NCBI GenBank assembly: GCA_020736575.1 | Contig: JAGPYM010000013.1 | Location: 1 to 64,000 of the forward strand | Origin: Thelonectria olida | Taxonomy: Eukaryota; Ascomycota; Sordariomycetes; Hypocreales; Nectriaceae | DNA length: 64,000 nt | Reading direction: 5' to 3' | Shown: positions 11,525-21,036 of the stretch, piece after piece | Layout: every line of letters starts with the position of its first letter | How positions within the stretch are numbered: the stretch's first letter is position 1 | Notes under the pieces: model-generated | What the model was told of the DNA's origin: nothing | The model's database searches: none | What the model saw: the letters and a program-made list of their open reading frames with translations, nothing else | Program-made: the position numbers and the translations under genes

Positions 11525-11538
11525 CATCGGATCCGATG
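11525..11538. promoter_or_regulatory. Putative zinc-cluster binding palindrome, copy 2 (14-bp perfect)
   Basis: CATCGGATCCGATG, a perfect 14-bp palindrome with the same 10-bp core, about 235 bp upstream of the dehydrogenase ATG. Confidence 0.7.
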
Positions 11539-11804
11539 CCAGCTTCAAAGGCTCGGCAATCTCTCGATGACGTCGGGCGCCGCAATCAGCTACCCCGCGG
11601 GGAAGCCAGTGGTCCTGGCGGAATGAATGGTCAATAGAAGAGAGGGAGTACGGTACGGGTCATGGCTACCGCCGACAATAGCGAACTACAGAGGGCGTTG
11701 TACAGACAGTTACAGGAAGAGCAAGACTCATATTCGCATGTTGGGGCCCATACAACAGATGGGCAACTACGGTACGGAATCATCACTGCCCTGAGTTAAC
11801 TATG

Positions 11805-13994
11805 TCATTTATATGAATGCAAATGTAACTGGGGGTAGGAGGCATGGCCCTCGCCCAGTTCGTCCTCCGCTGCTGCGACAGAAAACTTTGCTCGAGCTGC
11901 TTGCACAGACTTGGAGCTCTGCGGAAGATGTTTCAAGGCGCACTCTAGAGTCGAGAATAGACTATCATATGACTCCTGTGCGATTTTTTTGCTCCTGTAG
12001 TCCCGATCAATGGCCTTGCGCATGAGTTGTACAGACGCAACAACATGGTGTGGATAAGGGTCGATGGCTATGAGCGGAACGGTGAACGTGGCGCAGCGCA
12101 TTGTTGTTAGTATACATTCGTGAGGCGTGCCGGTTGAGGTTGACTCAAAGTTTCGCCTCAGTGTGATGGTATTGTGAAGGCCGAATGCCAAGGCATTCAT
12201 GACGGTATTCTCGGTCTCGGTGCTGGCTTGTTTCAGATCGATGAGCAAGTCGTACCGATCTGTGACCTCAATGGTGTCGAGGACCATCAGAATGCTAAGG
12301 TGGTAATGAAGCATGAGAGAGACTATATGGGATTAGTCAAAGGCATCAGAACAAGTAGGAATGAAATGCTCACACCACCGTAGCTTGGTTTGGTGACCGA
12401 GGAACTGCATTCGCCTGTGGCATTCGTCGAGATGTGGACGGAAAGTAGCATCAAATTCTTTAATGGAGCTACTAACAGCCAAGAGCGCTTTGCGAACCTC
12501 GGACTCGTCGTGGCCGTCTCTAAGTGCTTCCTTAAAGGTGGCCGCTAGTTTCCAGCCCAACAGTTTCCAACATGCGGCGGCTGCAATAATCTGGTTCGCT
12601 CTCTCGTCTGTCATTTCAGCACTTCCGTGATGCCAGCTTTTTGAAGACTCATTGAAGACATTAGAGCACGTCCGAACAAGCCTCCAGGTGAACTCGGACT
12701 CGAACCCAAAGAGCCCAGATGAGAGAAGTGGCCGACAATTCAAGGTCAGGGATGCCGATGTATCGAATGTGATTGCTGCCCAATATGCAATGCTTTCGGC
12801 ATTGATGAAACTTGAGGTGTCAATCGACTCTGGACTCGTGCAAATTGAATGCGATGTCGACGATGGGGACACCTTGGAGCCACTGAATTGAAGGTTCCGC
12901 TGTCGGGCACGAAGAGTCTGGATCTGTTGCAATGCTGCGTGAACACAGGCCTGTCCAGATATGCCATCAGTTTCTTCGCCTTCAGAGATGCCGACAGGAA
13001 TTGGTGTCAGAGCAAAGAGGAGTAAGGAGAGCATCGATCTGTAAGAAGGCCTGTTGATGATTCTGAGCATGTCTCTTCGGGCCTTGCGCCATAGCGCCTG
13101 GATTAGATGTGCATTGTCGGCCGAAATGTCTAAAGAAGTGATTGGCAACCATCTTGAGGCAAAGGCAGTAATGGTAGTTCGCAAAGACTGTTCAATCTGG
13201 GCGTCCCTCTCCCGGTCCCTTGGGTTTCTCCCTTCTTGGGCTGTGCCTTGGTTCTCCCTTGAAGTATCGGCCATGTATCTGTCGAGATGGCAACACAGAT
13301 CGGATATACTGACATATTTTTCTACAAGGCCGTCTTGACCAAATCTATTATGTTTAGTCTGCAAAACTTGGAACCCGGTTACTATATACGTTAAGACTTA
13401 CAGGAAAGGACAACTGTATCGGCCCATCCAGGAGCCGAACACGACCTCAAAATTCTGCCGATACAGTGACTGAAGCCACTCAAAGTCGAGGTCGCATAGT
13501 GTCTGGGTGATAGAATCCGAGATTGTGGAGACTGGCAGAGGTGAACCTTGGTCCACAGATTCGATCACCGTAGATGGGGCAGATAATAGTTGCGATTGTT
13601 GCAAATAACCATGACGAGTGTCCCTGTCTGCACTGCTTCTTGCGGTAGGAGTCTCCTCTGAACCCTCGGTCGATAGTTGGCTTGAATGATCAGGTGTCCG
13701 TCTGCGACGGCTCTTTGGTTTGGAGTGACTTGACGCGTGTTTACTAGAAGTCGCCGACTTGGCATCTTGAATCCACTGTTGCATGATGATCAGTATTGTA
13801 GCCAGTTCAAGCACTTTGATGTTGAATTGTACCTTGAATGTGCAGGGTCGGTGCCGGTTCAGGCACCGCGTGCAAGGAGCCGATTCATCGCCAACGTCGT
13901 TGCGGCGGCTCTGTGCATCGCAGGCAACGCGCGATCTCCGGCACTCGTCACAACTGGAAAACTGGGTACGGCGGGTAACGAGGCCGTCTGGCAT
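11805..13994 (-). CDS. Zn(II)2Cys6 fungal transcription factor, likely local regulator
   Basis: Nuclear DNA-binding regulator of 674 residues. Exons on the minus strand are 13994-13833, 13775-13402, 13344-12374 and 12322-11805. The zinc cluster is at residues 15-51: C15-x2-C18-x6-C25, a 15-residue loop, then C41-x2-C44-x6-C51. The RRSR segment after Cys18 is the usual DNA-contact region. The third loop is longer than usual because of an inserted RRNDVGDESA stretch, and intron 1 falls right after the last cysteine. A Ser/Arg/Lys-rich linker follows. From about residue 170 there is an alpha-helical region of the fungal-specific regulator type, including LCDLDFEWLQSLYRQNF and a conserved-looking RKARRDMLRIINRPSYRSML. 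It sits between the dehydrogenase and the MFS gene, with a CGG-N2-CCG palindrome 65 bp upstream of its own ATG, suggesting autoregulation. The inducer is unknown. Confidence 0.9.
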
Positions 13995-14058
13995 GATGAA
14001 GACATGAGTCGAGGCGGACGGGGGGAACCAAGGTATCAGTCAATGTCTGGGGACGGCA

Positions 14059-14068
14059 TCGGATCCGA
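14059..14068. promoter_or_regulatory. Putative zinc-cluster binding palindrome, copy 3
   Basis: TCGGATCCGA, 65 bp upstream of the transcription factor ATG. A position suited to autoregulation. Confidence 0.65.
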
Positions 14069-14600
14069 GTGGGTATAGAGGAGGCGGAGGATGTAGGAGG
14101 CAGGCAGGGCAGGCAAGCAGGGTTGCAAGAGAAATGGATGCGAATTTTGATGGGAAAGTGCTCGGAACCGTATCTTCCACTTTATTGCAACCCAGGTTCT
14201 TTCCTTCGTCTAAACGTCTCCAAGTGCGGGGTATCTGCGCCCGTTAACCTGCCTCATCCGGGAATGGGGAAGATCCGGGGTAATTTTAGCAAGGAGCTGA
14301 GCAGATTCAGCTTTTTCCGCACGTGGCCACTAGCAACGGAAATATGCCGCCGTCAAGTTGCGTCAAGTTGGAGCTGAGCAGAGAGGCGAGGCCATAAGCT
14401 CATAATGGTGTCATAACTACCTAGAGACTGGCCTTGAAATGCCATCCATCTATCATCTCGACACGATAATAAGTCAATAGACGGAGGAATGGAGCCCCAG
14501 AAGTGGCAACACCCCAATACAGATAGATGTCACCGGAACCGACCTTCACTCAGCCAATCCACTGCCCAAACCAGATTTAAGGAGATGGCAACAGGGATCA

Positions 14601-14610
14601 TCGGATCCGA
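14601..14610. promoter_or_regulatory. Putative zinc-cluster binding palindrome, copy 4
   Basis: TCGGATCCGA in ATCATCGGATCCGATTAT context, roughly midway between the divergent regulator and transporter starts. Confidence 0.65.
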
Positions 14611-14739
14611 TTATCCTCGACGGTGACAGACGTAGCCCCGTCTAGTTCCCATTCATGACTCGAGATGGCTACTAATCCAGCCATTCAACCTTTCCCGAAG
14701 CCAGCTCTCAAACGATTTCCACCCAACTTGACCAAGACA

Positions 14740-14749
14740 TCGGATCCGA
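14740..14749. promoter_or_regulatory. Putative zinc-cluster binding palindrome, copy 5
   Basis: TCGGATCCGA, about 540 bp upstream of the MFS transporter ATG. Confidence 0.65.
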
Positions 14750-15288
14750 CAATCGTTGCCGTCACCCACCTTCGCGTCGAGATCGCCATCTCTTCCCTCC
14801 AGATAACTCCTAACGTGAGATCAAGACAAGCCCTTCGTCGCCAGGAGTGCGGGGAAAGGAGCACCCCGGATTCTATCCTCCTTGGCTCCCAACCTCCACC
14901 ACATCCTTGTTTCCCCGGCTTTTCACTCTCTTGATTTGTCCAGGCGCATCCTTGTGGGCCGTTCATTCGGCAAGCCACTGACGATGTTGGCCGAAGAAGG
15001 TCCAGCAGACCGAGGTGGCTCGTCGGCGGCGAGAGGGGAGCTGTGGGGGAGGATAGGGGACGTTGGAAAACAAGCATATTTAAACTCCTGATGATCCATG
15101 CCTTTTGTCTATCTATCAAACAAGAGAGAACTTGTCAACTCGAGCTCTCAAGCTCTTCAAGTCATCGACGTGTCTAGATATTTGCTCCCAGTCTTCCTCG
15201 TTACACTGTCCCCTCTGCTGTCTCAGCCAAGTCACACCAACACCCATACTCATACAACTCTGGGATTTCTATCCCGTTGCCCGCCATC

Positions 15289-17185
15289 ATGGCATCTTAC
15301 GCATCCCCAACAGAAAAGGCCGACGTCATGGAGGCAGAGATGGCGAACGCTTCTGATCGGAGTGGGAAAGAGGGCCTCCGCCATGATGATGGTATTGCCG
15401 CCCTGCCAGGAAGAACTCTCGAGTCCTTTTCTCACCTCGACGAGAAGAAGATCCTGCGCAAGGTATGTTCCATTGACGTACCAGAGAGTGCATCCTACTG
15501 ACATTGGTCAACCAGATGGACATTCGCCTAATCCCCATGCTTGCAATTCTCTACCTCCTCTCCTTTTTAGACCGTACGTCAAGACACCTATCACTTCGAA
15601 TGCTTCCTTGCTAACACAATGCGTTTGCAGGTGGAAACATCGGCAACGCAAAGATCGAGGGACTCCAAGAAGATCTCGGAATGGTACCTGACCAGTACAA
15701 CTGGTGTCTTACAGTCTTCTTCTTCACCTATGCGGCCTTCGAGGTACCCTCCAATCTACTTCTCAAGAAGCTCCGTCCCAGTGTCTGGCTTCCCACAATC
15801 ATGGTTGCGTGGGGCACTGTAATGACTCTGATGGGCATCGTACAAAACTATCACGGCCTTCTCATCGCACGCGTCTTCCTCGGCGTCACAGAGGCTGGCC
15901 TGTTCCCAGGCGTTGCAGTGAGTATAACTGAAGTCCTCTCCAAATCTCTCTTTGCTGACACGGTAGCCAAGTACTACCTAACCATGTGGTATTGTCGGCA
16001 CGAAATCCAGTTCCGTCAAGCTTTATTCTTCTCGGCTGCATCCATCGCTGGTGCATTCAGCGGCCTTCTCGCCTTTGCCATCGCCAAGATGGATGGAGTC
16101 GGTGGCCTCGAAGGCTGGCGTTGGATTTTCATTCTCGAAGGCATCGTAACCGTCCTTGTCGCAGTCCTCGCCTTCTTCATCCTCTACGACTTCCCAGAGA
16201 CGGCCAGCTTCCTCACCGAGGAGGAAAGGGCTTTTGTCGTGTTCCGTCTCAAATACCAGGCCCAAGCTGGAAAGTTGGACTCCGATCAGGTGCAAGTCGC
16301 CGAGGCCGACGAATTCAAGTGGAGCTACGTCTGGAGCGCGTTCAAGGACTGGCAAATTTGGGTCAACATCTTTGTCTACTGGGGCGTGAGTTATTGCCTC
16401 GTCTCTATCTATGCTGGATTACTAACGATGGACTGTCCTAGATCGTATGCCCTCTATACGGAATCAGCCTCTTCCTTCCCACCATTATCCGCAACCTGGG
16501 TTATTCATCGAGCAAAGCCCAACTGATGACGGTGCCTATTTACATTACAGCTGCTATTCTTGCTGTGATCGTAGCATACATCTCAGATCGTGTGGGGAAG
16601 CGTAGCCCATTCATCATCTCCTTCCTCTGTGTTATGATTGTCGGATTCTCTATGTAAGTCTGATCTCGTTTCCTCAACTCCACGATAGATCATCTCAGCT
16701 CACCAAATATCCCTCACCTAGGTGTATTTCATCCAGCAACCCTCGAGTTGTTTACGGTGGCGTCTTTCTCGCGGCTTGCGCCATCTACCCAGCCTTCCCA
16801 GGTGTCATCTCATGGCTTGCCAACAATTTGTCAGGCAGCTACAAAAGAAGCGCCGGCATGGCTGTGCAGATTGGTGTTGGAAATCTTGGGGGGGTAAGAA
16901 CCAACCTTTGCGAGCACTGAATGATCGTGATGCTAACAATGAAAACAGGCCATGGCAGCCAATTTCTATCGCCAAAAAGACGGGCCCCGTTACATTCTTG
17001 GCCATGGTTTGGAACTTGGCTTCATTTGTGTTGGCATCATTGCCGCCCTCGTTTTAGTCCTCGGATATACTCGAATTAACAAGAGGCGCGAGGCGAAGAT
17101 GAACCAGGGCGATATCAACAGATTCACGGCTGAGGAGCTCTCTGCGAAGGGAGACAAGGCATTGACGTGGAGATATATGTTGTAA
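15289..17185 (+). CDS. MFS transporter, anion:cation symporter (Dal5/allantoate permease-like) family
   Basis: Plasma-membrane uptake carrier of 517 residues. Exons: 15289-15462, 15516-15573, 15631-15917, 15972-16385, 16442-16653, 16722-16893 and 16949-17185; all introns are GT-AG and phases close. The first membrane segment contains the family signature IPMLAILYLLSFLDRGNIGNAKIEG (split by an intron after Asp-Arg). It continues with DQYNWCLTVFFFTYAAFEVPSN, RVFLGVTEAGLFPGVAYYLTMWY, EGWRWIFILEGI, the ISDRVGKRSP loop and a typical C-terminal GDKALTWRYML. About twelve hydrophobic segments are visible. Family members import allantoate, nicotinate, pantothenate and other carboxylates or amides; this one's cargo is unknown. 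It is divergent from the Zn2Cys6 gene and shares palindromic sites with it and with the dehydrogenase gene. Confidence 0.93.
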
Positions 17186-17988
17186 CGTAAGGACAGTCGT
17201 TAGTCAGCTCTCAATTAGTTTAATACCTTTATTTAGTAAAGGCTATGATATGTCAATTATAACCTTGCATACTCAATGTATAGGTAGAGCTAAGATATTT
17301 AATACATATAGCCTATCTAAATAATGTTCATGTTTTCATTCATGCATCACCTTTTAATCCCAATATCGCCAACATTTAATAAGATAATCGAATCACTCGA
17401 GCCGACTCTACACAATCATGGACCTTCTCAATGACTTTCTCTACCAAATATCGAACATCTATATTACAGAACTGACTACGATGTCTTTCGACTACCACCC
17501 AGCCCAAAGTTGTACGGCACTATTTCAGACCATTCGGTCCTAAACCCCAGCTCCTTGTCGTTCAATCTGGGTGAATAACTACTCCTCAGTCTTCCATTGA
17601 ATAGGGCATGAGAATGCTAGGTCACACACTTGAACCAGGAGCACTGAGCGTTGAGTATTGAGCATAGCAATGAACAGCCAAGCCAAGATACTAGGCAGAC
17701 CCTCAAAAGCTTATCTTCAAGAGTAGCTATTCGAGAGCAATCCCCATGTGAGAAGGAGAATGTGAATCTTGCCAATTTAGGTGATAGATATTCGAGGCCG
17801 CCAAAGTGTTGAGCAGCAGATAAAGTGGCGGCGGTAGCCCATGATAAACTACTAAACCTAGAGAAGATCATGAGCAGACGCTCTCTGGGAGTGGGATTCT
17901 ATATGGGCTGGAAATGTACCTTGGACTCCCAAAAAAAAACACGCCTATAGACTCAGTGATACTGCTGTCGAGTGAGCGGAGCACTTCC
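17186..17988. other. Intergenic between convergent genes, AT-rich
   Basis: The shared 3' region of the MFS and Tad2 genes. The stretch 17215-17410 is AT-rich with no open frames of note. Presumably 3' UTRs. Confidence 0.6.
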
Positions 17989-19726
17989 TCAAACTTGGCC
18001 CACAGCCAATGGGTTCTCCAGCTCCCCGTTCTTGGTGACCTGTTGGAGATTTGACTGGCCGTTTAATGTGTTGACCCTGTCCTTGAATACATCCTCGGGT
18101 GCCGCCAATACGTCTGTGGAAGTAGGCAAGTCAACCTGCTCTCCGACCTGTGCCGAGTCGCCCGCAGTGAGATCCATCTGGCTGTCGTTGTCCTTCTCCA
18201 TCAAGGCGGCCAGGCGGGCTGCGCGACCTTCCTTCTTGCGAGGCACCGGAGCTATGCCGAGTTAGTTTTCATATCTAATGCACATCCAATTGGGGGTTTG
18301 GGACGCACCTCGTCCGTTTTCTTGAACGTAGAATCGCCGCAGTAAGGCGACTGCATCGTCGCGACCCCAACCACCCTCAATCTCGTATCCAGACTCGATA
18401 TTACCGCCGTCTCCACCTCCGGGAGGAAACGATACACCCAACGTTCCTGATCCATCTGGAAGCTGGGTCGGTGGAGGGGTAGGATGAGCGCTGGCGGTTT
18501 GGCCGTCAGGGCTGACGGGTATTGAGTTGGCATGGATGCTGAAGACGCCGCCAGTACCGCCGAATTTGTCATTCACGGCACCAAAATAGACCTTCTTGAT
18601 GCCAAGCTGTCGAAGTAGAGACGCGCACATGACGCAGGGCTCGACTGTAACGTAGAGAATACACTCTCGAATAATTGAACGGTCAACTCGTTCATCAAGG
18701 TGCCACTTTTGCCCATAGGGATAGAGATGGCCCTTGCTTCCATCCTCGTTGCCCTCATCCGGTGGGTGCGAATTCGTAGATGAAGCATCTGAAGCTTCGG
18801 GAGAGATGTTGTTGCTATCAACCTTGGGCTTAAGACACGTGGTCCGAGGGCCGCCCTTAGGTGGATAGGATAAAAGAGCAGCGAGGGCCATGAATTCGGC
18901 ATGCCGGGTTCCATTACGAGTGACATTGGTGGCGTTCATGCCTCTAGCGATGACCTTGCCTTTGTGAACGATGACACACCCGACCGGAGTTTCGTTAGTT
19001 TTGAGAGCAAGTCGCGCCTGTGAAGGTGAGGTGTCAGTCAAGTTTCTGAACAAGTCCGATTTGCGAGGGATGCGTGCAGTTGACAAGAGTCGACTCGAAT
19101 CCAGTTGAATAACTCGAGGGAAACAGCCGTCGCAAAATACGCATACTACTTACCATATCAAGCGCGCCCTCGGTGAACTTCATGTGCATTGCTCGCTCGG
19201 CTACCACAGCTGGATCACTGAAGATTGGGGGCGGAGCCGGAGCAGGCACGGGTTTCTCAGCTGGCGCAGGATCCTTTCCGAGACTCAACCCGGAGAGTAA
19301 GCTGGTGATGTTATCGGTGCTTGGAGGGCGATTCTCCTTGCCCGGGTGCTGCAGCGATGGGGAGGCGGCCATTGTCTCGGTTGTGGTGTGAGTGTCCGTC
19401 TTGTTTTCAGATTCCGTGGGTTGGATGTTGAGCGAAGACAAGGAATGTCGGGACGAGAGGGCGTTATCATCGGTTGCAAGTGTCGCTTCGTCTCGTTGAT
19501 TGCTGCCTCTACTCTCTGCGTCCGGGTTGTCGACGTGATTGTTGTGCGTGTTTTCGCTGTAGCTTGAATCGGCTTGTTCGTCATCGGGGCTCCCAGTTTG
19601 GCTGGCAGCTGCCCCTTCTCCGTCGCCAGCTGACGACCCCCGGCCAAAGAGACGACGGAAGGCCTTGGACGTGGCCGTTCCTGCCCTTTTGGCTGGCGAG
19701 AGCCCTAGGGACTTGAACATACCCAT
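17989..19726 (-). CDS. TAD2: tRNA-specific adenosine-34 deaminase subunit Tad2/ADAT2
   Basis: Catalytic subunit of the Tad2-Tad3 enzyme that converts A34 to inosine in tRNA anticodons. Exons on the minus strand, 19726-19154, 19017-18309 and 18251-17989, give 514 residues. The deaminase core begins HMKFTEGALDM|ARLALKTNETPVGCVIVHKGK, where the bar is the first intron. The zinc site is His230-Ala-Glu232 (GTRHAEFMAL) plus Pro318-Cys319-Val-Met-Cys322. KVYFGAVNDKFGG and YVQENGRAPVPRKK follow, as in other fungal Tad2 proteins. Three things are unusual: about 175 residues of disordered Ser/Thr-rich N-terminal extension, a roughly 55-residue insert between the two zinc motifs, and a Pro/Gly-rich insert after them. 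Yeast Tad2 is about 250 residues, so this is roughly twice the size. Function is well supported by the motifs. Confidence 0.93.
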
Positions 19727-21036
19727 TTTAACCGTCCCTTATTGGATGGACGCCAGTAGCAGTCGCGTTGGACTGTCGCTAGAGGTCACCTCAGCGCCTT
19801 CCTCGCCTTCCCTCCTTCCCAGTGGACCGTCTTTCCTTCCGTCCTTATTATCGCCTCCAGCTTCTAGCGATGTTTATGCTTGTTTCTTAGGCTTCCTTGG
19901 GACTCTTCCAGCGCAGGAGTCGAAATGTTCTCCTTGGAAATGTGTTTCTGCCGCCAAACTACTTCCGTCTGTGCCTTGGGCGCTCAAAGTACGAATGATA
20001 ATGAGCCAAAAAGAGGCTGGATCATGTAGGGTATCAGAAGCACATGAAATTAGGGTAACAATGGCAAACTTTGATGACCTTTTGAGTCATCAAAAAACCA
20101 GCAACGCAAGCAAGCAAAGGCTGATCGGCTTCCCTCAAATACAGCCTCAGCAGGTTGAAAAACCCAACGTCCTGTTCGGCAACAAACAGCTTCCTCCAGG
20201 TCTCACTTCCCAGGCCTCTCTCCCAACAAAGGAGGTCCCGCTATCGGCAGACAAGTTGTCGTCGACTGAACCACGTTTTGGGTGTCACAGATCGCCACTT
20301 AGCAAACTGAGCAAGCACGAAAAGCAGAGGAAACACTGAGTGAGGGGATCTCAAGCAACAAAGATGATATAACGCTGAAAGGCCGCAGGAACAAAGGACA
20401 AGATGAAGATGAGCCAGTTCAGTGGCTTCTCAAGCTGAAGCATTAAGAAAAGGCCTTGTTCGACTCATGTAAAGAAAAAAAGTCTCGGCGGGCCTGCTGG
20501 ATCTGTTTGCGCTAAGCCTTGAAAGGTATCCACTAATAAATGAAGAACTGTCTGCGCAATGCTTGTCCCAACAAGGCAAAACAGAGCATGCCCAGGGTCA
20601 CATGACGCGGTCACTCACAATCCTCCGTCTTCATACCTAAAGTAGGTACCTTAGTAGTTACGAAGTTTGAACCCTGTTATGATGGAGAAGAAGGGGAAAA
20701 TAAGTTGGTCACTTCAGAAGGACGAGTCCAGCCACAGCACAGGCTTCGCAGTACGGCACAGTCGAGTGATAATTTTACACGGCCGTAAAGGCCAGTCAAT
20801 TCGAAAGTTTAATGCTGGACGGGGTTTTTACCGTCCTTGGAGGCTCATGGATGGCGGTATCTACCATACCGTCTACCAAACGATACTATACACTGCAAAA
20901 AAAAAGGAAATGAATGCCGCCTGTTTCCTCGGCGACTTTTTTGGGTATCCTGAGCCAAAGGCTCCCGACATGACACATCAATTCTCAACCCAACACCATC
21001 CATGCCCTCCTTTCCCGCCGTCAGCGACAATGCCTT
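19727..21036. other. Intergenic: Tad2 promoter and 3' end of the half-zinc-cluster gene
   Basis: No family-like protein is seen. A plus-strand frame over 19665-20339 is open, but its first part is antisense to Tad2; its second half (ATG near 20061) could encode a 93-residue Lys/Gln/Ser-rich peptide, which I cannot support. Confidence 0.5.

Larger units (their letters stand above)
11292..11804. other. Intergenic: dehydrogenase promoter and 3' end of the regulator gene
   Basis: It contains two copies of the TCGGATCCGA palindrome, one extended to a perfect 14-bp palindrome. No ORF of note. Confidence 0.7.
13995..15288. other. Divergent promoter region between regulator and MFS transporter
   Basis: It holds three TCGGATCCGA palindromes (14059, 14601, 14740) and two related CGGAACCG sites (14163-14170, 14534-14541). 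It also has a perfect 10-bp tandem CGTCAAGTTG (14351-14370) and a 12-bp direct repeat GGAGCTGAGCAG (14293-14304, 14370-14381). No gene seen. Confidence 0.7.

Noticed and set aside
11805..17185. Secondary-metabolite gene cluster around the zinc-cluster factor
   Set aside because: No backbone enzyme (PKS, NRPS, terpene cyclase) or tailoring oxygenase is nearby; a catabolic uptake block fits better.
19665..20339. 224-codon plus-strand frame over the Tad2 start
   Set aside because: First part is antisense to Tad2; the remaining 93 codons are Lys/Gln/Ser-rich but have no supporting feature.
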